Assembly (NCBI GenBank): GCA_907163375.1
Contig: CAJQUW010015612.1
Coordinates: 336,213 to 400,212 of the forward strand
From: Prostheceraeus crozeri
Taxonomy: Eukaryota > Platyhelminthes > Polycladida > Euryleptidae
Direction of reading: 5' to 3'
Length of the DNA stretch: 64,000 nucleotides
The notes beneath the pieces are model-generated. The model was not told where the DNA came from and did no database searches. It was given only the letters and a program-made list of their open reading frames with translations. A program made the translations under genes and the position numbers. Shown piece by piece: positions 1-12,641 of the stretch. Within the stretch, counting starts at the first letter, position 1; each line of letters opens with the position of its first letter.

Positions 1-574
1 AGGTTTTAGATGGCTGGAGAGAAGAGGCTTGCGAAACCATAACATTCTTGGTCCGTTCCCAATCTCTGAGGTCTGCAGACCCGCCCAATGACTCGATGGA
101 ACGTCTCAGCATCAACCTCCAACGCTGAAACGGACACCTACTCGTCCGCCGAATTCCCGTCCAGCCTCCGACCTCGATGGATTTATTTTAAAACAAAAAC
201 GACAAGTGGTGGTCGATCGATTTCATGTCATTATTGAACATATTATCAGGACAAAGTTGAGTACTTGTTTGAGTACTTGTCAAGCTAAAAGAACTACTGT
301 CAATCGCGTCTAAAACCACAGAAGTTGAATACATGTTAAAAACAATACAACAGGAACTGATTTGCAATTGCCATTACTTCTAAAACTGCAGAACTCGATG
401 GATAACTTTAATTTCTTCCCTCCCCGCATAGGGGTTTTAGCTGCTTAATCCCTTACTTCTCCTATTGTAATTTGTATCTCCTCTCACTTAATATACTTAC
501 TCTATTTAAAAAACCTCCAAATAATTGATGAACTAATTGATTGTTCACGATTACCAGCATCAATTAATTGATTG
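1..574 (+). repeat. Repeat block R1, copy 1 (cut by window edge)
   Basis: This block recurs almost base for base at 5655-6223 in the same orientation. Both copies run through the same landmarks: a C-rich stretch after the TTTAGATGG start, a GTACTTG repeat, a CCTCCCCGCATAGGGG motif, and an ATTGATGAACTAATTGATTG tail ending in CATCAATTAATT. The second copy shows that the repeated unit extends at least 250 bp further left (5405-5654), so copy 1 is truncated by the window start. No conserved protein is visible. The AATTGAT-rich ends of copy 2 partly mirror each other, which suggests a transposon with weak terminal inverted repeats. That identity is inference. Confidence 0.8.
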
Positions 575-2928
575 AAAAGGAAATTTAATTGCAATTAAAT
601 TTTGATAATCCTGGAGTCTTAGCAATTAAAATATTTGCCGTCAATTCATCTGAGATTTGACTACGATTATGCAAAGACAAAGGAAAAATATTTTGCAATT
701 TCGCAGAAAGAACTGTGAACACGGGTTAATTCGCATATAGAGATGATGCATACACACAGAATTAGATTCATCTGCGCGCTTCGGTTTCCTAGAAAGGAAG
801 AATTGTATGTAACCTTAATATCGAAATGGCACATCACAGAATTAGACAACTTGCTCCTCCTCGAATGGATAATTCGTGTATCGCTTGCTATTGGAAATGG
901 TAAACAACAAGCTGTTAGCAGAGGAACCAGATCCAGTAAGAGATGCGTGAGTGCTGTGATATCACTTCGCACACACCGAAACACACATCGATGCCTGGCT
1001 TCGATTCAATGTATGCACTATACAGTGAGCAATGCCGAGGAGAGGATGTGAAATCATCAAGTGAACTAATTTTCGTACGCCTGCTACTTTTTTTAATAAT
1101 GGTCGGAAGGGCCAACATTATGGAGAAAACTTGTGCGCAATGATCTGAATTCTTCGAATCTGAAGGAATTTTGGCAATCGAAGCACTTTGCTGGAACTCA
1201 CATTAATTCGCAAGCGACGCACGACTTTTTCCCTATCTCTGTAAGGTATTAGGAATTCCTTTTTGCCCACTTAATAGTTTCCTCGATGAGCCGTCAATTT
1301 CGTATTAATCACACTTCTAGCAAACCGAAGCAGATATACAAAATATTTAACTCTGTGTGCATATATAACAAATACATGAATTCTGCTTCGAAATATAGAT
1401 ATATAGTGAAATTTATTTGAAATGATGACATTTACCTGAAATGCATCAATAATAATTTCACTTGTTTTTCTTTAGGACTTAAAGGTGTTTGAAATGCAGG
1501 CCTACGTGAGCATTCTAAAGCTTGTACAATTCTCGGAAAAATAATTCAAGAAAAATTTTCTGCATCACTGATGATCACGTGCTTTTTGAAGAATGTATGG
1601 AATCGCTTCAGGTCTCTTTCATTCAACCGTGAAAATTTTCCGCTGTGCTAAGCATATTTCTTTGAAATTCAAAGGAATTAACAATTGCATTGATCGCTGA
1701 GGTCAACCTGATGTCTCTTATAGCACTTAAGGCCCTCTAAGAAGCATATGATAGAAAGATAATACTAAATGATGTAAAAATTCGCAGAAGAGAATGAATA
1801 AAAGAAAAGATCTGATGATTGAAATAAGTTATCGTTGATTGCCACGCCACAAACTGAAGCTTTCCAGCCGATTTCGGCGAAGTTGACTTCGTCCTTCTGC
1901 CATTCTATGCAAGCATGTAATTTATGGTCATCGCTGGTTGGTAATGTGTTTTCTTGATGTTTTATGTGTCAAGTGTTTCTAGATTTTTCTTTCTTTTGCT
2001 CATTTTTGGGTCTTTTATGCATTTTGTGGTGATATGCTGATTTATTGCAAATTTTGTTTTAGGAAAAACCAGGATTTATCGGTTACATGAAATATGTTTA
2101 CTTTTTAAAAATCGCGGTATGACAACTGATAGCCAGTCACCGGCTTCCCAATGGTCAACAGTCATGACCTATGACATGACAAGCAACAAAGTCAAAGTTC
2201 ATTCATGAAATCAAAATCGTCTTCAACTAATAACAATAAAACACAGAATGATGGCATATATACAAATGCCTCTCAGGTTGATACACACAGATATTTACAT
2301 GAAATAGACTAAACACAGAACAGATGTATAGAGGACGTCAACTCAAATAATGCAATATTTACGTTATTGAATGTATGTGATACAAAATCACCACAATTTT
2401 ACAACCATTAAGTCCTTTGGGTTCAAAAGACGTTGAAACCTGTTCTTCTCTTCCAAAGTGTAGGAAGTTTGTTCCAGATGTTTTTGTTGTAATCTTGAGG
2501 TTTATTTTCCTTGGATCTATATGAAAACATCATAGCATGAAAAGCATCGTGAATGAAAACATTGCAACATTAAAAACATCGCAAATTTAAAAGACAGGCA
2601 ATTAAAAATAATCATATACTTATTTATATCTTTAATCGCTTCAAAAATTAATTCGACGAATTTGACTAGTTAGTCAATTTAAATTCATGTTACGTAGCCT
2701 TTAATTCGAATTCATGCCATCAACTCAATTGACATTAAATGAAATAATACAACAATTTTAATAAAATAAATTTTATAAATTTTAATAATAATTTTGATTA
2801 CAATAAATGAATAATTTTATTCAATTTGTAACTCCATCATTTCATGTAGTCATCAAATTTTGATTGAATGATTTTAAAATCTGGTTTGTATATGGTTTTC
2901 TATGGATATTGTTGATGACTTTGAAATT
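575..2928 (+). repeat. Repeat block I, forward copy
   Basis: A block of about 2.35 kb that reappears as its reverse complement at 6224-8587 with only scattered differences. The forward copy starts with AAAAGGAAATTTAATTGC and ends at the TTGATGACTTTGAAATT junction with block D. It contains a hAT-type MITE (755-1357). Elsewhere it is AT-rich with no convincing coding region; the short open frames are reading-frame noise or lie inside the MITE. Confidence 0.9.
755..1357 (+). mobile_element. hAT-type MITE, copy 1
   Basis: The left end is CACAGAATTAGA and the right end TTTAACTCTGTG, a short terminal inverted repeat. The flanks are TGCATACA and TGCATATA, an 8-bp target-site duplication with one mismatch. 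An 8-bp TSD is the hallmark of hAT transposons. The same family occurs at 7804-8407, 32044-32667, 9709-10237 (variant) and as fragments at 12519 and 53070. The open frames inside (for example 743-1051) are shared by all copies but resemble no transposase, so this is a non-autonomous element. Confidence 0.85.
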
Positions 2929-2934
2929 CGTAAG

Positions 2935-3775
2935 GATAATTCTATGCCTTAATAAGATCATAGACTTGCATGTACATCTTCTTGAACTTTCAATTTACCA
3001 TGAATGTTCAGATTCATCCGACAGATATCCATGCTCTGACCATGAAAATCGTGGCTCTAATTGGATGTCCATTCATCCATAGCATTGTATGATATTGCGA
3101 TATTTTCACGCACGATATTTTTCTTTTACGATATTTTGACATACGATGTGTTTTATATCACGACGTTTTCAATGAAAGACATTTTTCTTTGTTCTGAAAT
3201 TTTGTTTGTATTTTGCTTCCTTCGTATATAACTGGTTTTTAAATTCAGGGGTACTTCTTCTCATCCTTTCCTACATATCGCTATCTCATAATGCAAAAGT
3301 GGATCAAACATAGATATTGTCACAGTAATCCGATGCTCTGTAATATTCATAGAAATAAGCTGTTTATCTGAAGTTCGCTAGAATGGAAATTGACTCAAGG
3401 TCGCGGCACATCCGGGGGAACTAAGTTGGGGCATGAAGAACCAATTAAGAGCTTCGATTTACTCATGTGACTGATTCTAACCCAATGATACAGACGTTGG
3501 CAGGTGCATCTAAGTGAAAATGCGTGCGATTTATGTGCCGTTATTGTGCATTGCATGAAGCTTAATTTCCATTCTAGAGGTTTTATTGTTGTCAATTTCT
3601 ATGGTAATATTAAAGGACTGACAGCGGAACCTAGACAATGGAGGTTCCACTGGCTGACAGTGGTTGTAGCACAAAACTAGACAGCTCGTCTCTTCTTCTG
3701 TTTGACTATAAAGGAAGCATTGGAAGATGCAACGTCAATGAAGTGGCACAATCTGCTGACATAATACCATAGAAA
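2935..3775 (+). repeat. Repeat block D, copy 1
   Basis: A direct repeat of 8975-9814, nearly identical apart from one single-base gap. Copy 1 ends abruptly at 3775, inside what copy 2 shows to be the left part of a MITE (9709-10237). Its right breakpoint is therefore a truncation rather than an element end. No gene is seen in it. Confidence 0.88.
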
Positions 3776-5102
3776 GCCTATCCATTCTGGCCATTGGCTA
3801 ATCAGAGAAGATCGATAGTGGATGAATATGACCCAAGGTGAGCATCATGCTCGTGCTTCCTAAGTTCATCAATTTTTAAGATTACATTAAGTTCATCAAT
3901 TGAGTTTATAATATGCTCTCCCTTAAAGTAGTTTATTTTGTCACTTGGTGGGCCTACTACCGGAGACGAAGTCTTATCGAAATGTTAGGACTCAACATCC
4001 CTATTTGGAGTAGGCATGTGTGGCGCATTGTGAGGATCTGGGACGCATTCTTGCAGCTGATAAACTTGTGCCGTTGACTGTGATTTGAATTTCAAGGATC
4101 GCTCATGTCCATGTCAATTTACGCTTCTGCCTGATTTTGCAACGCTTCTGGGTATCTGCGAAATGAACAGTCATCCACATATTTCGGCTAAACATCCATC
4201 GCCGGAACAGAATTTTGAGAATGTGGCCTCTTTTGAATGACATGATGTAAGCAACGATGACTGAGAAGTCTTATAGAAGGAATCGCAGATTATGATATAG
4301 AATTATAGAATTATTATAATTATAGAATTTATAGAATATAGAATTTAAATGATTTTCTTTTGATAAAATTCTTATTGTGTTGTTGTTCAAAAATATGCAT
4401 GCACGTGCATATATTTCATAAGAAGTCTTAATAAAATTAATTTGTAGAGCGGTGCATAAAATTAAATTGAAAATCATAATGCATAAATGAACAATGTGAA
4501 ACACATAATTGAAAACACCACAAATAAATCGTAATACATCACTCAATTGACAAAATTGTTTTATTCAAAATGAGCAGCACTGTTATTTATTTGTCGATCA
4601 ACATATAGTAAAAGAATATTTAATTCACCTATGCTGAAGAGGAGAGCTATGAGCATTACTCATTGTCAGAGTCCCTATGTCCTATTTCCCTATAATGTCA
4701 TTTCCTATATCAAGTAATTGACTGACTCAAATTCCTATCACAATAATTTTTCAAAAATTTCTCTTTTATGTGATTGTCCGAAACAATATTTCAGATTAGG
4801 TCTGCAGCATTCAGATGCAACATTCATGATTTTCATGCCTCTCTAATATTGACTGAAAGATTTATTTGACTACTCGCTAATGCGGTAGTTAGTTCTAACT
4901 GTACATTCTTTTGATTTTTCAATAATTCACAACTCCCACATACTGCCTTTGGCAAAAGGATCCGACACACGCGGGTACACCCGTCTATTATCTAGAAGTT
5001 CATTCATTATTCAACAACTATTGCAAGAAATATCAAGACCATCAGCTGCTATGTGTTCAATCTCTACTCAGCTAATGTCTTGGATTCTTTACATCATTTC
5101 TG
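3776..5102. other. No gene recognised
   Basis: AT-rich sequence between block D and the SINE. It holds short AT runs (4290-4345) but no conserved coding region, RNA gene or transposon end that I can support. Short open frames here look like chance. Confidence 0.6.
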
Positions 5103-5115
5103 GCAGATCTGCGTC

Positions 5116-5331
5116 CAGTGGTTGCTCCAGTGGTCTCCGTGGCACAGTGGTTAAGCGCTTTGACTAACGATCCTTCGGTCCAGAGGTCGAGCCCCGAATG
5201 TCAGTGGAAGTCGTCAGGAAGGGCATCCGGACTAAAAGTACCACAACACTCCAGATTAAAGTGTGAGTGTGTCAGCACCGTCGAAGCCCCCATTATGGGG
5301 AGCAGCGACGTTAAACCATCATTCATTCATT
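5116..5331 (+). mobile_element. tRNA-derived SINE with 13-bp TSD
   Basis: A tRNA-like head begins near GGTCTCCGTGGCACAGTGG (an A-box-like motif). It continues through TTAAGCGC and a B-box-like GGTCGAGCCCC. The body contains GTCAGGAAGGGCATCCGG, a segment I recognise from tRNA-related SINEs and RTE-type 3' ends of invertebrates. The tail is a short CATT repeat. The element is flanked by a perfect 13-bp direct repeat GCAGATCTGCGTC at 5103-5115 and 5332-5344. This is a recent LINE-mobilised insertion and encodes no protein. Confidence 0.9.
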
Positions 5332-5344
5332 GCAGATCTGCGTC

Positions 5345-6223
5345 ATCGTTAACTTTTGGGAAGAGGGTAGCATGGATTATTGAAAATTGATTGATGTGAA
5401 TTAATTGATTGCTGAGTTTTCGATTCCAAATAATCCCTGTCAATCCAGTTGCGGTCTGCCGACATATACCTCCCTTCTTGGAGCCGAGGCCTGCCGCTCT
5501 CGATGTCACTGTTTTATCTTCTCTCTAGACAGCTGCAATCTCGGGGTCAGCGTCTATCGCTGGTCATGCACTCGAACTGGCAGACGAGAAGAAGAAGAAA
5601 GCCCACGTGTCCGTCTTTGACGAGGCTGGTGTCACTTCAATATCCCTTCAGTTGAGGTTTTAGATGGCTGGAGAGAAGAGGCTTGCGAAACCATAACATT
5701 CTTGGTCCGTTCCCAATCTCTGAGGTCTGCAGACCCGCCCAATGACTTGATGGAACGTCTCAGCATCAACCTCCAACGCGGAAACGGACACCTACTCGTC
5801 CGCCGAATTCCCGTCCAGCCTCCGAACCTCGATGGATTATTTTAAAACAAAAACGACAAGTGGTGGTCGATCGATTTCATGTCATTATTGAACATATTAT
5901 CAGGACAAAGTTGAGTACTTGTTTGAGTACTTGTCAAGCTAAAAGAACTACTGTCAATCGCGTCTAAAACCACAGAAGTTGAATACATGTTAAAACAATA
6001 CAACAGGAACTGATTTGCAATTGCCATTACTTCTAAAACTGCAGAACTCGATGGATAACTTTAATTTCTTCCCTCCCCGCATAGGGGTTTTAGCTGCTTA
6101 ATCCCCTACTTCTCCTATTGTAATTTGCATCTCCTCTCACTTAATATACTTACTCTATCTAAAAAAACTCCAAATAATTGATGAACTAATTGATTGTTCA
6201 GGAATACCAGCATCAATTAATTC
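5345..6223 (+). repeat. Repeat block R1, copy 2, fuller left side
   Basis: Positions 5655-6223 match window positions 1-572. The left extension 5405-5654 is the part missing from copy 1. The left end (5382-5412) and right end (6175-6225) are both rich in AATTGATTG/CAATTAATT, which would be weak inverted termini of a mobile element. No reading frame shows a known domain. The block ends where the inverted copy of block I starts. Confidence 0.75.
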
Positions 6224-8587
6224 AATTTCAAAGTCATCAACAATATCCATAGAAAACCATATACAAACCAGATTTTAAAATCATTCAATCAAAATTTGAT
6301 GACTACATGAAATGATGGAGTTGCAAATTGAATAAAATTATTCATTTATTGTAATCAAAATTATTATTAAAATTTATAAAATTTATTTTATTAAAATTGT
6401 TGTATTATTTCATTTAATGTCAATTGAGTTGATGGCATGAATTCGAATTAAAGGCTACGTAACATGAATTTAAAATGACTAACTAGTCAAATTCGTCGAA
6501 TTAATTTTTGAAGCGATTAAAGATATAAATAAGTATATGATTATTTTTAATTGCCTGTTTTTTAAATTTGCGATGTTTTCATTCACGATGCTTTTCATGC
6601 TATGATGTTTTCACATAGATCCAAGGAAAATAAACCTCAAGATTACAACAAAAACATCTAGAACAAACTTCCTACACTTTGGAAGAGAAGAACAGGTTTC
6701 AACGTCTTTTGAACCCAAAGGACTTAATGGTTGTAAAATTGTGGTGATTTTGTATCACATACATTCAATAACGTAAATATTGCATTATTTGAGTTGACGT
6801 CCTCTATACATCTGTTCTGTGTTTAGTCTATTTCATGTAAATATCTGTGTGTATCAACCTGAGAGGCATTTGTATATATGCCATCATTCTGTGTTTTATT
6901 GTTATTAGTTGAAGACGATTTTGATTTCATGAATGAACTTTGACTTTGTTGCTTGTCATGTCATAGGTCATGACTGTTGACCATTGGGAAGCCGGTGACT
7001 GGCTATCAGTTGTCATACCGCGATTTTTAAAAAGTAAACATATTTCATGTAACCGATAAATCCTGGTTTTTCCTAAAACAAAATTTGCAATAAATCAGCA
7101 TATCACCACAAAATGCATAAAAGACCCAAAAATGAGCAAAAGAAAGAAAAATCTAGAAACACTTGACACATAAAACATCAAGAAAACACATTACCAACCA
7201 GCGATGACCATAAATTACATGCTTGCATAAAATGGCAGAAGGACGAAGTCAACTTCACCGAAATTGGCTGGAAAGCTTCAGTTTGTGGCGTGGCAATCAA
7301 CGATAACTTATTTCAATCATCAGATCTTTTCTTTTATTCATTCTCTTCTGCGAATTTTTACATCATTTAGTATTATCTTTCTATCATATGCTTCTTAGAG
7401 GGCCTTAAGTGCTATAAGAGACATCAGGTTGACCTTAGCGATCAATGCAATTGATTTACAGGTCTTGACATTGCAATTGTTAATTCCTTTGAATTTCAAA
7501 GAAATATGCTTAGCAGAGCGGAAAATTTTCACGGTTGAATGAAAGAGACCTGAAGCGATTCCATACATTCTTGAAAAAGCACATGATCATCAGTGATGCA
7601 GAAAATTTTTCTTGAATTATTTTTCCGAGAATTGTACAAGCTTTAGAATGCTCACGTAGGCCTGCATTTCAAACACCTTTAAGTCCTAAAGAAAAACAAG
7701 CGAAGTTATTATTGATGCATTTCAGGTAAATGTCATCATTTCAAATAAATTTCACTATATATCTATATTTCGAAGCAGAATTCATGCATTTGTTATGTAT
7801 GCACACAGAATTAAATATTTTGTATATCTGCTTCGGTTTGCTAGAAGTGTGATTAATTCGAAATTGACGGCACATAGAGGAACCTATTAAGTGGGGAAAA
7901 AGAATTCTTTATACCTTACAGAGATAGGAAAAAAAGTCGTGCGTCGCTTGCGAATTAATGTGAGTTCCAACAAAGTGCTTCGATTGCCAAAATTCCTTCA
8001 GATTCGAAGAATTCAGATCATTGCGCACAAGTTTTCTCCATAATGTTGGCCCTTCCGACCATTATTAAAAAAAAGTGGCAGGCGTTCGAAAATAAGTTCA
8101 CTTGATGATTTTATATCCTCTCCTCGGCATTGCTCACTGTATAGTGCATACATTGAATCGAAGCCAGGCATCGATGTGTGTTTCGGTGTGTGCGAAGTGA
8201 TATCACAGCACTCACGCATCTCTCACTGGCTCTGGTTCCTCTGCTGACAGCTTGTTGTTTACCATTTCCAATAGCAAGCGATACACGAATGATCCATTCG
8301 AGGAGGAGCAAGTTGTCTAATTCTGTGATGTGCCTTTTCGATATTAAGGTTACATACAATTCTTCCTTTCTAGGAAACCGAAGCGCGCGGATGAATCTAA
8401 TTCTGTGTGTATGCATCATCTCTATATGCGAACTAACCCGTGTTCACAGTTCTTTCTGCGAAATTGCAAAATATTTTGCCTTTGTCTTTGCATAATCGTA
8501 GTCAAATCTCAGATGAATTGACGGCAAATATTTTAATTGCTAAGACTCCAGGATTATCAAAATTTAATTGCAATTAAATTTCCTTTT
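6224..8587 (-). repeat. Repeat block I, inverted copy
   Basis: Reverse complement of 575-2928. It carries a short extra segment near 7440-7470 that partly repeats its neighbours, and scattered substitutions. Because R1 and D lie on the same sides in both copies, only the middle block is inverted. It carries its own copy of the hAT-type MITE at 7804-8407. Confidence 0.9.
7804..8407 (-). mobile_element. hAT-type MITE, copy 2
   Basis: Inverted copy of 755-1357 within the inverted block I. Its ends are CACAGAATTAAA and TTCTGTG. The flanking 8-bp duplication TGTATGCA (7796-7803 and 8408-8415) is exact here, whereas copy 1 has one mismatch. This confirms the element ends and the hAT-like 8-bp TSD. 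Confidence 0.88.
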
Positions 8588-8974
8588 AATAATAGGTATT
8601 CTATGGCCTCAGGAAGGCAAGAAAAAGTAGAAATCTGAAGCCGCGAAGCGGCTGAAGATTTCTATCTTTTTCTTGCCTGACTGAGACCATAGAATTCCTT
8701 ATCTTCTAATGTCTCCCAGCATGCTATGTATCATAGAAATTATACCATGTTATGACTGGTTCAAGAAGTCTATGGTTTGGACCATGGATCAACAGGCATT
8801 TTGAAATTTAAGTTCAGAGAAATATGATGCAATCACTAACAGATATTATTGAAAAAATGTAGACCTACAATATATCTATTGAAATTTTTTCTTACCGGGT
8901 TAAGACGTCAAGAAAAATTTTCCTGACGGCTGGCGATTGGGAAAACATAGTATACTACGACTGGAGACTTAGAA
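8588..8974. mobile_element. Insertion between blocks I' and D', with fold-back hairpin
   Basis: Sequence present only in the second copy of the duplication. It opens with a hairpin of about 104 bp (8595-8698). The arms include GGTATTCTATGG and CCATAGAATTCC around a GCCGCGAAGCGGC core. A second inverted pair, CTTATCTTCTAATGTCTCC (8698-8716) and GGAGACTTAGAAGATAA (8963-8979), encloses the rest. It looks like a small non-autonomous DNA element, possibly two nested. There is no coding sequence and the family is unknown. Confidence 0.5.
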
Positions 8975-9814
8975 GATAATTCTATGCCTTAATAAGATCA
9001 TAGACTTGCATGTACATCTTCTTGAACTTTCAATTTACCATGAATGTTCAGATTCATCCGACAGATATCCATGCTCTGACCATGAAAATCGTGGCTCTAA
9101 TTGGATGTCCATTCATCCATAGCATTGTATGATATTGCGATATTTTCACGCACGATATTTTTCTTTACGACATTTTGACATACGATGTGTTTTATATCAC
9201 GACGTTTTCAATGAAAGACATTTTTCTTTGTTCTGAAATTTTGTTTGTATTTTGCTTCCTTCGTATATAACTGGTTTTTAAATTCAGGGGTACTTCTTCT
9301 CATCCTTTCCTACATATCGCTATCTCATAATGCAAAAGTGGATCAAACATAGATATTGTCACAGTAATCCGATGCTCTGTAATATTCATAGAAATAAGCT
9401 GTTTATCTGAAGTTCGCTAGAATGGAAATTGACTCAAGGTCGCGGCACATCCGGGGGAACTAAGTTGGGGCATGAAGAACCAATTAAGAGCTTCGATTTA
9501 CTCATGTGACTGATTCTAACCCAATGATACAGACGTTGGCAGGTGCATCTAAGTGAAAATGCGTGCGATTTATGTGCCGTTATTGTGCATTGCATGAAGC
9601 TTAATTTCCATTCTAGAGGTTTTATTGTTGTCAATTTCTATGGTAATATTAAAGGACTGACAGCGGAACCTAGACAATGGAGGTTCCACTGGCTGACAGT
9701 GGTTGTAGCACAAAACTAGACAGCTCGTCTCTTCTTCTGTTTGACTATAAAGGAAGCATTGGAAGATGCAACGTCAATGAAGTGGCACAATCTGCTGACA
9801 TAATACCATAGAAA
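8975..9814 (+). repeat. Repeat block D, copy 2
   Basis: Direct repeat of 2935-3775. Here the sequence continues past the breakpoint of copy 1 into the rest of a MITE-like element, so this copy has the more original right boundary. Confidence 0.88.
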
Positions 9815-10237
9815 TCGAACAATGAGCAGCCAGTTCAACATTAAACACGCCAAATTGTGCGACGTTTCAGTGACTGTTATTAACCGGATTACACACCTAA
9901 GAGACACAGTCTATGTCAAATTCTACAGACGTACAGAGAAGTTTGTGAACGTTTTTTCGTGCGCCTGCCATCATTTTCAATAATGATCAGAAAGACCAAC
10001 ATAATCAAGAAAACTTTTGATAGTAATCTGAATTCTTCGAATCTGAAGGAATCGTGGCGATCGGAGCATTTTGAAGGAATTCACAGTTATCCGCAAGCGG
10101 CGCACGACTAGTTTTCCTATCTCTGCAAGGTATTAAAAATTTCTTTTTGCCCACTTATTAAGTTCCTGCATGTGCCATCTGTTTGAATCAGTTTGCACTT
10201 CTAGCAAAGTGACACGCTTAAACAGTCTAATTCTGTG
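9709..10237 (+). mobile_element. hAT-type MITE variant
   Basis: It begins CACAAAACTAGACAG and ends GTCTAATTCTGTG, a degraded form of the CACAGAATTAGA terminal repeat. Its right half (from about 9945) matches the right halves of the MITEs at 755-1357 and 32044-32667. Its left half matches the fragment at 12519-12641. The flanking 8-mers agree only partly, so it is older than the other copies. Confidence 0.65.
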
Positions 10238-12518
10238 GGCCATAGACACCATTAGCTTGTCAGTGTGCTTTGTGAAGGTTCACGGTTACTATAATTTCTC
10301 TTTAAGTACAAAATCATTTTGACAAGCTATCTCACACGATATCACACAGGCTTGTGTCCTAAGCTGGAAACAGTTAGCAAAATCAATTATCCGGATAACG
10401 ATGGCACTGATATCCGGATATCTGCACATATAATAGAAAGGTCAAATGCTTCGAATTTTCGGGTCAGCGCAATGATAGGTAGGCTAATTCAATGCCCTCT
10501 GCAACCTACTACTTCGTTGTCACTAGCCTATATTATCTACTCGACTGGTAGGCCTAACCTCGCATTACAATGCATGCAGCCCTGCTATCTGATCAGAACT
10601 GTCGCAGTATTATGGTAAATATACTTCCGAAAAAATGCAATTGTACATAAAAGGTAAAGTATTTTAGCAAGCAGAGTCTGATATTCCACATTTCTAAGTG
10701 ATGCGTTAATTACTGACTTGCACGTCGCCTCATGTAGGCCCATAAGCTCTATTTGAATCATGTCTCATTATCAATATTGATAGTCCATCTTATTAATAAC
10801 ACTACAGGTGACGAAATATGCTTAATTCTATGCCCCTATAAATGGTAATATATTTAAATGCTGGTAGGTAGTGTGGGTGATATTTTTCACAATGCTAATT
10901 TGTCATTCAAAATCTGAGATACATAGGTACGTATATCTTTATATAAGGTCCTATTATAATTGTTTCAAACAACTTGTTTGTACTGAAAAATGAAGTGACT
11001 TTATATCAATCAAACACACTTGGCGTCTCAGGAAAGCTCATGTAGTGAGGCAAATTTTGTGCAAATGACAAAGCTATTCAATCCAACAGACATTATTCGT
11101 GGTCTATGATAGCCTAAATAGGCTATAGGTCGTATTTGAATATCTAAAGAGAATGAGAACTATTATGTCAATACAAGACACCAACACCCTTGATTCCCCA
11201 ACCGCACTCACAGACCTTTTTGTTGTCAAGGAGAAACATGTTTATCACTTAATTTGATTGGATACTTTGTAAATATTAGATAGATAAGTTAACCGGATGT
11301 ATGTTCAATTTTTATGTTAAAAGGTTAAGTTCCTATTTGTCTACATGAATTTTAATGATCATCTTCCTTTCTAGAGGAAAAAATATTTCAATGTTGGAAA
11401 GATGTCTACACTCAGCATTCTTCAGAAGTACTGCAGATGTACTGCAGATACTTTTCATACACGTTATGCAATGAATTTTCTTCGGTAACTTGAAACCATA
11501 GCAACAAATCCATGTATCTTCGATATACCCACTTATGCATGTAAGATTCTCCACATGATGAACAATAACATTCATTTAGTAGCTAAGAGACAGCAATTCC
11601 TTTATCAAAAAGATATACTTTCTGTATGAGCACTAATCCTACGCTTAAATATTACTGAATGTCAATCAAAAGAAAATGAAGAATTTCAGTCTCTTCGTTT
11701 ATATGTAATTGCGAAACATACGGACATACGTGTGAAGATAGATGCGCGAATGTTTTGAGATCTGCATGTGGAACTGAATTCGGATGACATTGAAGCCAAT
11801 GTTGATATCGAGAAACTGTAGCTTTAAACGGTGATGCCGTATTATATTAGTATGATATCATTTTGTACAATGGTGCACTTTTTGAAAAGTCGTCAGCACT
11901 GAGCCTGGCCACGAAATGACATAAATGATGACATAAAAAATGACACAAATTAGTTACGATCAAAGTGGTTACGATAGTTATAGGTTTCGCACTCACATAC
12001 CTACCACGGAGCTTTGTGGCCATTAGAAATTATGTTTGTTTTCTGATTGGTTGAATTATCTCATTTCGTGGCGGCTAGAGGCGCAATTTTGTGGCAGGCT
12101 TCTTGCAATGTGGATTGGTATTTGCACTTGGGATGCATTGCTATGGATTTTTTTGATGGAAGGAAGTGTGGAAACCAGAGAACCCGCTAATCGTTGAACG
12201 ACGATTGACAGGCAAATCAGCTAACATTCGCTAATTTTTCTAATTCGCTATATTTAGCTAAATTTTTTTAAACATAATTCCAACGTGTGCCCAATCAATA
12301 TATTTAAGTTCTTATTAATTTTAATATGTAGATTGTCACCCAAAATCAGTAAAACGACAATTCTTAAGTTGTACCTCCAGTCGTCTTGCAAGTTGCAGAG
12401 CCTCAAACATCGCAAAATCCCATTTGTTTATGTAGATCTACCGGTATGTACATACATTCAAATACTCAAAATGAGATTTGTCATTTTTATGATTATGATT
12501 GCACTTTTAGGGCAGAAT
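10238..12518. other. No gene recognised
   Basis: AT-rich intergenic DNA. I see no transposon termini, RNA gene or conserved protein in either strand. Open frames such as 10319-10618 and 11333-11575 lack homology or composition that would support coding. Confidence 0.55.
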
Positions 12519-12641
12519 CACAGAATTAGACAGGTCGTCTCTTCTTCTGTTTGACTAGAAATGAAACATTGGAACATGTAACGCTAATGATATGGCACAA
12601 ACTGCTGATCTACACATAGCAATCGAACAATGAGCGGCCTA
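12519..12641 (+). mobile_element. hAT-type MITE fragment
   Basis: It starts CACAGAATTAGACAGGTCG and follows the left half of the 9709 variant (TCTTCTTCTGTTTGACTA, then a GGCACAA...CTGCTGA stretch) up to about 12641. There homology stops and no right terminus follows. Confidence 0.65.

Noticed and set aside
743-1143. ORFs of about 100 codons repeated at 743-1051, 8111-8419 and 32167-32439
   Set aside because: They are conserved between copies only because they lie in the same MITE. Frames exist on both strands and match no protein family.
3395-3595. 66-codon ORF present twice (3395-3595 and 9434-9634)
   Set aside because: Identical because it lies in the duplicated block D. No domain or coding evidence.
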